Shown one piece after another: positions 1-12,816 of a DNA stretch of 64,000 nucleotides. A program made the position numbers and the translations under genes. Source of the DNA: Berberis thunbergii (lineage: Eukaryota; Streptophyta; Magnoliopsida; Ranunculales; Berberidaceae); assembly GCA_003290165.1 (NCBI GenBank), contig QNQO01001152.1, forward strand, positions 1 to 64,000, written 5' to 3'. The stretch's first letter is position 1. The number at the start of each line of letters is the position of its first letter. Under the pieces are notes generated by a model. It searched no databases. It had not been told where the DNA came from and saw nothing but the letters and a program-made list of their open reading frames with translations.

Positions 1-2722
1 CTAAAATGATGTAAGTAATGACATCACATTAATTTGGTGTGGGCTTATTTTTGGTTTGGATTTTGGGCTTCAAAAACACTTGGGCTTGGGCTTGGGCTAA
101 TATTGATTTTTAACATGCTTGAATCCAATCCATTTCAAAATGTTTTTCCCAACTTAAGGAGTGTTTTGTTATCATGCATCTCTAGACAGGTAACGAGTGT
201 TGTTTAAACACGTTTTCCATGTCTGGAAATTTAATATTTGATTCCATAATCTTGGCAGAGATGATGGACTCAACCAACATTGAGAAAACAGATGACAACC
301 TAGGTTGTGACTGACAATCAATATTTATATAAGAAATATCAAATATGTAAGAACTTGTAACATTTGCTACAGCAGAGGGGTCATATGAATCTCGATTTTC
401 ACGTAGACTATCATCCTGAAAATTTTCAAGGGTGATAAACACCTCCAGTGTTAGTCAAATGATGTTGATCGGTGGTGATGCTAAGGGAGTCATATGGTTA
501 AGTTTTAAAAGAAGAGCTATTGCCATTTTTTTGACAAATTAAATTCAGGATACATATTAAAAAAAAAAAAAAAAAAACTTGATCTGATCAAGAGTTTAAT
601 CCAACGCTTTTGATTTAATATAACATTAAGTTACTTCCAATGAAAATAGACCTTTTTCCAGGCTGCTATATCAATAAAATGCAAGTTTTGAGAGACCACC
701 ATCCTTGCTGATTTCCTCGTATGTCAATGTTGTTACCGACTGGTAGAGGCTTAATATGGACATTTCCATGTCTCATTCACATACTTGACAAGAGATGATC
801 TGACCAATAAATCGTATGGTTTCTTAAGTAACCAATTTCCTATGATTTAAAAGAGAATTGATAAACTGGTTGATAACAACTTCAAGAGTAAAGCTTACAT
901 TGGGAGATTTTCCTGGTATCAGCAACATGTCCGCCGGGCATCAAAGAATAAATCAATCAGATATAGAAAATGAATAATAATAATAATAACAACAACAACA
1001 ACAACAACAACAACAAATAAATGAATAAGACATCCTTACTGCATGAAACTGAGGAATGCAAAAGCGTCTCCTTAGCAAATACGGATTGCAAAAGTTTTCA
1101 TCATAGCAATGAGGTAAGTTAACAACGTTGTCAAATATGGAAAATGGATAAGTTCAAAGTAATCTGAATCACCTATTTAGCGTATTTCAGTACTTCTTGA
1201 TGGTTTCTAACAGTCGAAAGCTACTAGAAATTTTGAAAGAGAGATCTTCAATTTAGTCACAACAAAGTTTACTCTTGGTATTGGATGAACACTATCTTGA
1301 AACTTTTAACCAAATTTGAATTTATTAAGACAACTCAATCATAAGATAAAATTGACAAGGTATGGCATGCATAAAGAAAGATTCAAGTACGTACTATTAA
1401 AGAAAGCATCGTGAACATGTATTTCAACATAAATGCAAATTCTCTCTCTCAAATGGGCAATTATTGATGCTCAATACATCACACCTCAGTTTCTTATGAT
1501 GGGAGTGCATCAAATGAAACAAAAATCACATAAAACTTAGCAATTTGTAAAAGAATTTGCGGGCATCGCATTTTTGGTAAGAGGATTGCAAATACACCGA
1601 TATGGTGAGAAATCAAGGGCTGAAATTTGATGTATAAACCATTTTTTGTGTTCTCGCTACTAAACATCGAAATATGGGCTCCACAAATAGAATTATGTGG
1701 ACTTGAATTTCTTGTAAGATATCCACACCCCAGGATTATGAAAAGGTTCGTCTTGGTACAGTTTTGTTACTTTTGTAGGGTTATGGGGAAATTGCAAAAA
1801 AGTAGCATTGTTATTTAAGTTTTCTTTTGTTTCCTTTCGAAAGATACAGATGTATGTAGTTGGGATTACTAGTTAAAATTTAAACTACTTATTAAATGAT
1901 TATCACACAGCATTTCATGCGCCTCTCTTCTTTCTTCTCACAATTTCTTCATTACTCTATTGGTTTTACCACTAGCTTTCCTACAAACTATCGCGTCACC
2001 AATCTAGGTTCCAAATATCAACAAACAATAAGAACAACACTTCATTTCCTAATAATTCAGTTTTGAAGACTTTAACATGTACTGATGTATGTGTCCTTCA
2101 ACACCAAACACTTGTATAAGTCCTTGCTGGCTACTACATAGATTTGAGGTACTTTAACAGGGAAGAGGATATGCAACCATCACATGGTTAAGTAAGTTTT
2201 ATTATCGCATAGTAACTTTCAAATAACACTACTTAATTTCTTTAAGATGCATAATAACTTTCAAATAACACTTCGGAATTTCTCTAGGATGCTTGTTGAG
2301 TGATCAAAATGCTAGAAAGTTTGTTTTACATTCTCTTTTCGGATCTTGACATAGTAACTGATGATCATTAGAGTGATAAGATAGGCTTGAGTAAAGTTCT
2401 ATTTGTTTACTATTCATGGATAACAGACCCCAAAAAAATTTACTTGAAAAAATGCTTAAAATATGTCCTCCTTAATGAAATAGTTTTCCAGTGGCAGTAA
2501 TACTTCTATTTTAAGAATGGTGGTGCATAAACAGGCAAACTGACTGGTAAAGAACTTCTATTGAAAAACAATGATTTTTTTTAAGGCCAAGAGTGAGGCA
2601 AGATTGACATGACTAAAGCAGTAGAGAAGGTAAAATTCATGAATATTGTACGGCTAAAATGCTAATGTATTACTTAAAAATTAGCAGATAGACAAATAAT
2701 TCACCAAGTTTGGAAATATTAC
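1..2722. other. Gene-free stretch, probably intron or 3' flank
   Basis: I find no exon with recognisable protein similarity here on either strand. It lies downstream, on the minus strand, of the last trigger-factor-like exon found, so it is either part of a long intron of that gene or the region where its 3' exons were lost. It is AT-rich and contains a simple repeat at 972-1016 (AAT then AAC units). An 86-codon minus-strand frame at 182-442 has no recognisable domain and no clear splice context. Confidence 0.5.
972..1016. repeat. Microsatellite (AAT)n/(AAC)n
   Basis: About five AAT units run directly into about ten AAC units. It is a compound trinucleotide microsatellite in non-coding DNA. 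Confidence 0.9.
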
Positions 2723-5700
2723 CTCCTTTCACCCTTCGAAAACCTGGGATAGGCTGGGCAGCAGCAACCATTTTAGAAAAAGTATTCTCAAAAATTTCTT
2801 CTGATTTGGCCCCAGATATATCTATCCTTAACTGCTTATCATAGTTCAGAGAAAAAGATGGTTAAACTAAATTATCATATGTTCATCAACTTTTTTTGTA
2901 AAACTTTACATCCCAACTACTAGTATATGGCGTTCCCTGTAAGTTGGTAGTCTTAAGCGTATTTGTCAAGTTCAACGAGCAAAATAAGTTGGATTGAGCA
3001 TATTGAAGACTTAAAGATGCAAAGTTTTTAAGATATCAAGAGGACAAAGTTTGAAGATGTGGCAGTGAATATGAGGCTTTCAAAAGCTGAAACATGGACT
3101 ACATATATTTGGAATGAGGAAAAATTAAGAGCAGGATAGCTGGATTGATCCCAGCTAGAGCCTGGATTGGTTCTGGTTGATTTTTCAGGAACTGGACAGT
3201 TTGGTACTTGGACCTAGGTATTCTTACGTGTTTTTTTTAAGTGCAAAGTGTGGAGAATCGCTTGTGAAGTGAGATGTTCTGAAATCTTGAAAAAGAGACA
3301 ACGTGAGAATTTTTGGGAGAGAATAAGTAAGACGAATTGTGTTCTAGATGAAGATTCAAGAATAGTTGTTGAATGAAGATTGTAGATTCAAGTTGACGAT
3401 GATTTGTCATTTTTCCTGAAAATGACAATAATTAGACCATCACTTCCAGAGGTGATCTAAGGGAATAGGTGCTAGAGTGAATAAGCTTCAAGATTGGGAT
3501 TATAGCCATGGGGAGGTAGTCTTTACATGTCAAGTGTGGCATTTTGTACTGTAATAACTACCTTATCTTGTTTGAGTAGGTTAAAACAACATCTAAGACA
3601 TTTTTCCTCAATTTAAGAGACTTTTACTGCTGAAAAAGTTCATTGTCTTCATTTGTTTTTGGATGTATATGAACGTCTTTCTTGATGAATCTCTACATGG
3701 TTACGCATAAAATTCACCATTGATGGCATGGACATCAGAATTTGGAATATGGTTTAGCATCTAACGGGCAGTGAGGAAATCTACGGTTATCCTATGGCTG
3801 GATGGGGGTAGCCATGCCTCATTATCCTATGCGCATGAAGGAGATGCTTTATTGCCACAAAATCAGGTTAACCAAAATAAGTTCATTGTTGGAAGGATAT
3901 GTATACTTCCCATTTGGTACCTATTTTCACTTTCTTTTTCCTTTCTTTTTTCCCATGAACAACCAGACCTTTCCTCAAAGAACAACCCTATTTGTAAGAG
4001 ACCAAAATTTATTTGAAATTGATAATATTTTTTACTATATAATAGTCCATAAAGTTCAACGAATGAAAAATAAAAAGATAAAGGAGATCACATGTTACCT
4101 TTATCTTTCCATCCTTGCTAGTGAAAGAAGTAGCTGAATTATCCCCTTCTGTAGGGACAACAGCAACACCTACATCTTTAAAAAAAAAAAAAAAAACTAG
4201 TAAACATTTACAGAGCATCATGTAAAACGACACAAGTTAATAGAATAACTTGGAGTTAAGAACGTGCTATTATACCTGGAGATATAGCACAGACGGTAAC
4301 AAAGGGTAGGTGACTATCCCTGTACAAGGAAATCGGAGAACATATAAAACCAAGAAAGGAATATCGAAAACTGTATCAGTATATCTGAAACCTAAAACAA
4401 CACATTCTCTAGTAGGTTCATATAAAGGAATATATTATGTCTGAACATGTTCGGAAGAAAACTACACATAAAGCTATAAAAGTCAACAAATGTGTCTGGT
4501 TAATCTCATCACCCAAATGCAATAGGCAACAGACGCAGTGTTCCTGCTCCCAATGGTGCTCAAGATGAAAAAAGGTGAGTGACACTATTCTTTCGTTACT
4601 TTTGTTGCCTAGATGTCGGGCACATATCGCAACCACCACTTGTATCCACCTTAAGCCCAACTTTGAGAGCTGACATGCTACTGAGATACTTGACCCTATT
4701 TAAGAATCATCCCTGCAAATCAATTGATATGTATGGTATAAGCTCACAATCTCATTAACCAAAGGTCCCCTTCACCATCAAACTGTTTCTTTAAAATGCC
4801 CATTCACTATCCAAGTTTCAGCTGAAAGTTAAGTCAACTTGTTTCTATGCAACATATTAGAAGATTATTATTATTAAAATGTGCTTTCTTGCCTAAGTTT
4901 TTTCCCATCTTGGGCTCTCCACCCACACACACAAAAAAAGAAGGGGGCAGCAAAAATTGGAAAAGCTAGTTTCTTGACTAAAGTGAGATGAGAAGCCGTG
5001 CACACTCACTAGCTCTATCAGGTGCAGGATCAATTTGCACCATCAACTAATTTGTAATGTCATTGTGTCTATGTCTGTATGCATAGTTTTATAATCAATT
5101 AGTGTGACTTTTGCATTGGAAACTGGCACGGCACAGGATCAGACTCAGTCAGTGTTTGGGCTAACTCGTCCTGTACCATTAATTTTCCTTTTCAGAAGTT
5201 TCATCTAGGAAGTTGTAAGAGAGCTCTACCTCACTGTGAATTCTTGAACAGCATCTACCCTCCGAGGATAGAAACTCAGTCTTTGAGAAAATCTATTTGA
5301 ATAAGAACTCCTGGTTAAGTGCTTTTGACTTATTGGCTGTGAAGAGGGCAACAAGTTAGCCGCAAAAAACCATTAGTCTAAAGCTAAAAAGTAAAATGAT
5401 ATATGATTGAATGTTGAAATTGAATTAAGGAAATAAGATAAGGCAACCCCAACATACTAGCCAAGAATGTGAGATCTAAAAGAATGAATTCTATCAATTG
5501 TTAACAGTCTCTCTGGATAGTCATTGTTTCATGAACAATGTGAAGTCTAAAAGAGTGAATTCTATCTATTGTTAACAGTCTCTCTGCATAGTCATTGTTT
5601 CATTGTTCATGAATATCATTTATAATGTTATATCAAACAATTACAGACCGGTAATGTCAGGAATTGCACCAAATATAAACTATTCGGGCATTGTTGCTCA

Positions 5701-6988
5701 AAATTTATCAGGAATTTGTTGCAAGTCAAATCTGATAACAAAACTTCAAGAGTTTATGTCCTAGGGGGCACTCTTCAATTCAATATCTTGGTTGAGAGTA
5801 CCAGTTAACGAAAAGGAAAAGATTAAAGTCCCTGATTCTGTGATTCACAGGGGAAATGAACACGAGAAATAACCAAATCACTTGCCATTGGTTAATCCAA
5901 ATGGTAATGATGGAGCTAGGTAATTGGTCTGTTAGTACAAGTAAGTTTTGGCATTACAAAGTCGACCTGATCTAGCAATGACTATTTAATGCTTTTATTA
6001 TTATCTAAATAAAACAACTACTACAACTCCCCATTGCTCAAGCCAGTGCCTGGTGATCACCGTGGTCACACATGGAATGCAATTGCCTTGATTCTAAATA
6101 GATAAACTATGATGTGAAAGTAGCGAAATTCCCAAATACTCTTGATAAGCTAACAGGGTAGTTCTAAAACAATGTTTAACGGGAAGGTCATACCATTTTC
6201 CATTGAAAGGTTGAACCATTGAATCCTCTTTAATGCTCACCCTGAATGCTTCATGTCTACTGGCTGCCGATTCCCCTACCCACATATCTCATTTGCGCCC
6301 TCAATTACAGATTTTGAGTATGGGTCAAGTGGACCCATTTGAGAACTTAAAGAGAAACTTCTCCATCTCCATTCCACTTAGCCCTTAAAATAGAACCATC
6401 CGTGCCAAATAAGCTAGCCTGACTAAAATAACTAGCGCAACTAACAGTGACACAGGAAAGCATGTCATAAGTTAAACCCAGCAACTATAGTAGTAGCGTT
6501 AGCACTCAAACCCACGTATGAGAACCCACCCACAATCAGGAATGAAATTTCGGGTTACCCCTCTAAACCATCTCGGGTTTGAGGGCTTGTATAGGGGTGA
6601 AATTTCACTATAAATGCTACATAGTTAGGAGATACTAAATACCCATTGGAAAGTTCATTCTGAAAATTCAAATTGAATTCAGTGTTTGCAATATGAAACT
6701 CAAAACTTCAAAATGGGGTCTTCCTTACTGTGATTCTCTTCAGTTTCAAAGTAGCCCTTCAAACTGTTTGTTCTAAAATACATGTTTCAAGCGAGGAACC
6801 CCTTGTTACTACTAATGCATCGAAAAAGTTTCAAGATGATGCGAGCAACTCCAAAAATGAAACATAAACCCAACAACAACAACATGAATCTTCTTCGAAT
6901 TGGAAAAAGTGGGGTAAGTTATACTTACTTTGGGATTTCGAAACTGGAGAAGTAGTGAACAACTTGTCACCGTTGCTGCTGAAGCCAT
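2723..6988 (-). CDS. Plastid trigger-factor-like protein, 5' part (four exons)
   Basis: The coding exons, in order, are 6929-6988, 5235-5292, 4099-4175 and 2723-2834. All have GT donors and AG acceptors, and the frame is continuous across the three joins (phases 0, 1, 0). The protein starts MASAATVTSCSLLLQF, a Ser/Thr/Ala-rich acid-poor N-terminus typical of a chloroplast transit peptide. Exon 4 encodes IDISGAKSEEIFENTFSKM followed by PIPGFRRVKGG. This is the signature of the trigger factor N-terminal (ribosome-binding) domain in the short plant family typified by At2g30695. Such proteins are thought to act as peptidyl-prolyl isomerase-type chaperones near plastid ribosomes; the role here is inferred from family. 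Exon 4 ends in phase 1 and I find no following exon down to base 1. The gene therefore continues beyond the window or is truncated. The exon 2 donor was chosen as A|GTGAGG because it alone keeps the frame. Confidence 0.72.
5466..5607. repeat. 71-bp tandem duplication
   Basis: Two adjacent near-identical copies of about 71 bp begin at 5466 and 5537. Both contain a GAATTCTATC core followed by GTTAACAGTCTCTCTG. They differ by a few substitutions and lie in intron 2 of the trigger-factor-like gene. Confidence 0.8.
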
Positions 6989-7019
6989 TTGTAGTGAAGA
7001 TAAAACGAAGCGTCTTTGG

Positions 7020-8330
7020 AAATGTGACTAGAAGGAAGGAAGGAATGAAAATCGGGAGACAGGAAACAGTACAGTATAGCGAAGGACTGTTGCTATCTTC
7101 ACCCCACGGGATCCCTCTTCTCACCCCAGAAAGAAAATTATTGTAATACCACCACATGTAAAAGGCAAAAAATTTAGAGAGTGAGGCCAGGCCAGGCCAG
7201 CCCAATACCATCCAGCTGGCCTGGTGCGGGCCTGACTCTCTATAAAAGGTTATTGACGTTCTTTCTTATGAGTTTTAGGATTAAATTTTTTTTTCCACAC
7301 CGATTCCTTCCACCTACACCAAATTCTGATTTTCACAAGTTGTGTGGAACTTGATTCGGTAATTTTTACATTTGAGTTGCATTGTTGAGGAAAACATGGG
7401 AAGCAAGAGAGTTGTTCACATCGACTCCTCCCACATTCACCAAATTTTATTATTTCACATCTCTGTTTTCGGTATATATATATATATATTGAACCATAGT
7501 TTTGGTTAATAAGATAACTTCGGAACCATAAATTGTAATTACAACCTTCAATAATTAGGAGGTATAACTCAAAAATTGTTTCACCCTAATAAATTAGAAA
7601 TTGTCTAGCAAATGATAAAATCTACAAATACAAAGACTTTTCTTTTTCATATTTTATTATGATTTATGATGTGTTCCATGTTTAATATTATAAGATCCAC
7701 ATAAATAATAAACTAACTTATTGACATAAACAAACTGTTATAACTAATGAGATAAGGGCCAATTTTATTTTTTTAGATCTAAGTGAGATGATCAACCCCC
7801 GCTCCCTTCTTGACAGCAACAACAACAATTCATTCTATTAATGGTTGTGATAATGATTATTGATCATCAATTTTCATCGGTTCCACCTTGTTTGTTAAAA
7901 ATTGAGCCAAAATTTGGAACAAGGTGATTACAACTTGAAATTGGGGCTTCTGACTTGGGTTGTCTTGGTCTATTTTTTGTTAAGTTTGTTGAAATTAAAT
8001 TAGTTGTGGTTTGATATTCAGGGTTTTTTTCTTCCATTTTTAGCTTATAACTTCTCTAGAAAAACAAAAAAACATGAGTGTAATATTACCCCTATAAGAA
8101 AAGAGAAGCAATAAAAGTTTCCGGATACGCTAAAGATAGTGAAAAGAAGTAAATACTATACTATAGATAATGTCATATGGAATCCAATAAAGGAGAGGGT
8201 TTTAATAGTAAAACTCTATATGAGAGAGAGAGGAACCAACATTTATTTAGGAATACGCGGATGATTCAGACAATCATTCCAAAACCCAAACGAATTTCTG
8301 GTTGGGATCCAGAGGTATAAAACACAAGGC
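7020..8330. promoter_or_regulatory. Intergenic spacer between divergent genes
   Basis: This stretch separates the start of the minus-strand trigger-factor-like gene (ATG at 6988) from the putative 5' exon of the plus-strand GPI-protein gene. It probably holds both promoters. A (TA)n run lies at 7472-7490. A TATAAAA-like box on the plus strand near 8315-8321 sits about 20-30 bp before the proposed plus-strand transcript start. I see no coding exon. The promoter assignment is inference. Confidence 0.35.
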
Positions 8331-8339
8331 AAATCAGCT

Positions 8340-8465
8340 CCGCTAAAAAGCCGAGGCCAAGGGGGTGAAAAAAATAGTTTTTCACAAAAAGTGATCGAAG
8401 AAATTCAAGAACCAACAACAACAGCAAACTTCGCCTGTTTGATCTGGACGAGAAAAAAAAACCAG
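8340..8465 (+). other. Putative 5'-UTR exon of the GPI-anchored protein gene
   Basis: Downstream of the TATA-like box there is a purine-rich leader that ends in a good donor, ACCAG|GTACTT, at 8465/8466. It contains no coding sequence I can recognise. The next plausible acceptor on the strand before the first coding exon is TGCAG at 14846. If used, the 5'-UTR intron would be about 6.4 kb. Only transcript data can confirm this; the downstream transcript could instead start close to 14.8 kb. Confidence 0.25.
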
Positions 8466-10150
8466 GTACTTCTTCTTCTATTAGTATTCGTTTTCTTTGA
8501 AAGGGGTGATAGATTTCATGCTATTTCACTCTGGGTATGTCACATTTCCCTCTATGATTGATTTGTTGTTATGTTCTCCTCTCATCATTTGCGCAGTAGT
8601 GTAGTTTGATTGAATTTCTGGGTAGAGACAATGTGATGTTTTCTGTTTAATTTTTTTGTATCTTGAGGCATTGTTGAAGAGAATGGAGAAATGGGGTGTG
8701 TGAGTTTTGTCAGTTAATCTAGTTTGAGGTATGGGTTTCTGGTAAAAGGTGATGTGTTTTGCAAAAATTGTATCTTTGATTTGATTAGAGGAAAAAAAAG
8801 GCCCCCCTTTGGTCTCAAATGTCATCCTTCCCATAACCAGGAAGAGAAATGGAATAATAGGTCCCCTTGTTTGGAAACATCTAGGTTCCCAAAGTGATCC
8901 ACTTAACAAAAATGGTAAATGATGCGGTGGAAATACTTTTTTCGATGCGATCCCTCTACCCATTGTGTAAATCGATTACATGCAACACTTATTTGTGTTT
9001 ATTTATTTATTATTTGCTTATTCGTATAGCATTCAATTTCATGGAAAGTAACCCATCTTAAGGCTTTTCCAAAGAGTGTGTTCATGATCATGATCCACTT
9101 TATTAAGATTTTTTTTTAGAAAGTATAGGAACTACTGAAGTAAAGCGAACATTAGAAATATTGAACACAACATTCAAAAACAACAATTTGATAAACTAGA
9201 CTTACTTTTATTAAATTCCAATTAGAAAAATAATGAACAACCTTTTGTAAATCCCAAATAATATTATATTTAATAAAATCCTAATTGTTAATTGCACGCC
9301 TAATATGTATTGGGTGTAATGCCATATACTCCAGCTTCAAATAAGTTTGTCCTTGAGCTTGAGATTTGCCACCCCAATGTTTTGCTTGAAAGCAACACCG
9401 TTGTGAAAATCACAATCATTGGAGTATTTCACACGATCCACAAGAAGAACATTTTTCTACTTTTCAGAGATATGTGACCAAGTGAAGCACTTGAAGTTGG
9501 TATATGAGGTTGTTGGCTCGAAGAGATGAGCAGCTGGCGGAGGCACAAAAGTAGCAAAACTATAGTCAGCATGAGCTTCTTGCTTTGTTGGGCACAACTA
9601 TTAGCATCGACCATTGTCGAAACATCCAAGAAGGTTGGTCTGACTGGATTCATCTTCATAACCCGTTAATGTACCTCTGCATTCTGTGCTTCTCACTTTC
9701 AGTCAAATTTGGATCATGATAATAAAAATGGATATTCATTGGCAGAACTTTGCCCTGTTAGGATTGTGCAAACAATGAAAGAAATTTTATCATATATCTT
9801 AGGAGCAAATCTCCATTAATGCTTTATTCATTTGACCAATCGATTTGTCGCCACCTCAGCAATAAATAACTAATCCCAACAATTTGGTGATAACCAAAAA
9901 TATTCTCACACTGCAATATCTAATTGATTTTATGAACCAATCGCTGAAACTGTATTATTCATGTGTCGAGTTTGAGGTCTCCATACTAATTATATTCGAG
10001 GTTTCTCACATTCTCGACATCCTATTAAACATGTCGACTTAATCCAAATTTTATGCTTTCCACGTTGACTATTAAAAAAGATTATCATTATCGTCATTGT
10101 CACTATCGAGTTTCAACCATAGGAGGTGGAGGATGTTTGTTGCACTCACC

Positions 10151-11125
10151 TAGGGATGTCAATAGGGCGGATTTACACGGATATCCACCCTGCCCCGAAT
10201 GGGACGAATTTGGATTTACCTTTACGGATTTCTAGGCGGATACAGATTTAGTCATATCCACCCGCCGGGTATCGTTTATACATGGGTTATTAAGAATATA
10301 CCCTTAGAATAAAAACTAAAAACCTTAAGTCCCTAACCTTTCCTTTTTATCGCCTCTCCCTCTCTTCTCCTCTCCTCACAGATCATACACACCAAAGGAT
10401 CACGACAACATACCAGCCACCGTCAATCACCCGCCAGGTTTTCTTCTTCTCCTCTTCCTCCTTTGTTTTTTCTTCTTCAAGGTTGCAACTTTAAACAACT
10501 TTAAGAGCAAAAAGACTGGCAACAATTCAAGTCGTAAAATCTTTTTGGGGTACTTCTTGAGTGCATCACAAAACACCCACCTTGTGCAGAGTCTGAAGGG
10601 TGTAAATTGGATATGGTTACTAGATGAAAATGAAGACTCCCCTTCTCTACTCTTCTCCCCTTTTGTGGTTCCCTCAGATTGATTTGGATTTGGTTTTAAT
10701 TTCAAACAACTACTCAAATAATTAATTATTGGTAGAAGAAATTCATTTTTATCTGGTTTCTTGAAAAAAAGAAGAGGATATGAAGCCAATTTATGACAAG
10801 ATAGTTTGGATCAAGGAAGAAAGGCAGTAAATGTACCTGTGTATTTGAACATCTACGATGTTGCAGGGAGTTATGTTGGCAAGCAGTGAAGACAAAAGAG
10901 GTAGAAGAGGTGGGGCGGGCGGGAAGGGGTCCAACCATTATCCACCAAAAAAATTGCATAGATATTCTAGGCGGGGCAGATATCCGTCAATCTGTTCGGG
11001 GCGGGGATGGTTTTAGAAATTTTATATAAACAGATTTTCGGGACAGATTCGGGGGTTCAAGATCCCCGATGGGAGGTGGACGGATTTGTCCAAATCCACC
11101 CCAATCCGCTCCGTTGCCATCCCTA
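10151..11125. mobile_element. Degenerate hAT-type non-autonomous element
   Basis: The ends are inverted: the left begins TAGGGATGTCAATAGGGCGG, and the right, read on the other strand, begins TAGGGATGGCAACGGAGCGG (about 15 of 20 positions match). The flanking octamers (10143-10150 and 11126-11133) share only about half their positions, so the target duplication is no longer clear. There is no transposase coding. The middle carries pyrimidine-rich DNA that may be a captured or inserted segment. Confidence 0.55.
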
Positions 11126-12603
11126 TCCCTACCTGTCCCAAATCAGGTTATTGGCAATGGTGAGGTGGGACAGAGGCTGCTCTTTGATCGAAAGGAGGTT
11201 CGCCCCATTGGTGATACCGTCGACGATATCTGTGGTGACCTTTTGATAATGAAAATTTACCTATATCCCTCCTTTGAGGCAATGGTTTGTTGTCCAGATC
11301 CCTCTAACCGTGCAGGGTCATCTCAAAGCTTATCCTGATTGTTCAAAACCAATTTCTTAACAATTTAAGCGTAAAACTCTTGTTTACTCTATCCAAGGGC
11401 CAAATGGAACTAGAAATGCTATCACCGGCCAAGTCAAGGCGCACGAGGCCCTCCAAAGGTTGTCTCTCCTTTTGCAATCGGGAAAATAGGTCCATGGATA
11501 GCCAATCCAAGACTAGAAATTTCCCTTTTGGTCATACCCCAAGATTATTTAACAATGCCTCAATCGTTGCTTTCAAGGATTGCATATCTACTCCGAAGGC
11601 TTGGGTTTATTGGTACATAGAAGCTTGAACTCCTTTATTCATTTTTCGCATTTTCTCATTGGAGTGATTGGAAGGAATCATTCGAGATGTTTGATTTGTT
11701 TTCTTTACCATTTTCTTACCTCCTTTGCATGAAATTGTTATCTCTAATGCCAATTTTCAGATGTAACTTGAATTGTAGAGATATTGAACTAAATATTTAA
11801 AGACAATGGTTTGGATTTTTGGGTGTGTTTATGTTAGTTATGGTTGTTCATGAAGGTGTTCATAAACCCATTTTGGTTCGTTTAAGAGCGAAAACACTTG
11901 AGCAAGGCAATTATGAAGGTGATGAAAGGAGGGCTTGATGACCCTTGATGGGGCTGGCACAAAATCAGGAAAGGAAGTGGCTATGAAAACCCTTATTTGA
12001 CATATTTCAAGGTGGAAGGCAAGAGTGTACGGATTTTAGGCCAATGAAATGAAAGCCAAAGTGCAGGTGAACTTTAAACTTTCACAAGCGTGTCATTCCA
12101 CTGTCAGGGAAGGAAAATCGTGGTGGGTTTTGTTCTGACAGGGAAGCAATGTTGTTTTGGAGAAGGTGATGTGGGGAGGATGATGAGGAATATCTTCTCA
12201 GGACCAGTGTTGAAGGCTGCCTGGAGGTGAAACGTAATTCCAAGTGCACCAAGGTGACTTGGACTTGGAGATCATGGTGATATGGCAGGGACAAAATACT
12301 AGGGGGGAGTAAGGACTTCACGACGAGAAAATACTATGGGAGTAAGGACTTCACGACATGGTAATCTCTTTGTGATTAGTGGTTATGCCCAACCCATATT
12401 GCCAACAGATTGATGAAGTGGAAGTATACAGTGGCATAAGGAAGGACATCTATTCCCAAAGTAAGTGAAAGGGTATGGATCGCAGAGGAGATAAGGAAGT
12501 GAGGTTCTATCTACTATGCAAGTCATCTTTTTCTTCATCATAGAGACAACTATAGTGAATGATCTATCAAGTGGGAACACAACCTTTCCAAACCAAGTAA
12601 TTA

Positions 12604-12816
12604 TTGTTGCATTCATCCTATAATGATAATAGGGAGGATGTTATGGACAAGATTCTGAGTACGATTAGTTTTCAAATGATATTTTTTACTACAGAATGTG
12701 AGCAAATTTACATTTGGGAAAAGCTTGAGAAACTTTATATGTTGAAGATTTGTTTAGGAGAGACTCGTACAAAATTTATACAAATAACAACAAAATTTAT
12801 TGACTTTCTGCTCTAA
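12604..12816 (+). pseudogene. Possible Ty1-copia gag fragment
   Basis: The translated frame contains VMDKILSTI and, some 20 residues later, IWEKLEKLYMLK. This resembles the UBN2-type gag motif of plant copia elements (DxxxxILxxL ... WxxLExxY). No flanking protease, integrase or LTR was seen, so it would be an old fragment. The similarity is by eye and weak. Confidence 0.25.

Noticed and set aside
6831..7211. 126-codon minus-strand frame
   Set aside because: It overlaps the first exon and leader of the trigger-factor-like gene in another frame; the transit-peptide frame starting at 6988 fits splicing and family better.
8526..8963. 145-codon minus-strand frame
   Set aside because: No domain, odd composition, opposite strand to the proposed leader intron, no splice or promoter support.
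10427..10959. Minus-strand frames with Lys/Arg-rich tail
   Set aside because: They come from pyrimidine-rich DNA inside a degenerate hAT element; the basic tail is only CTTCTTC repeats read in reverse.
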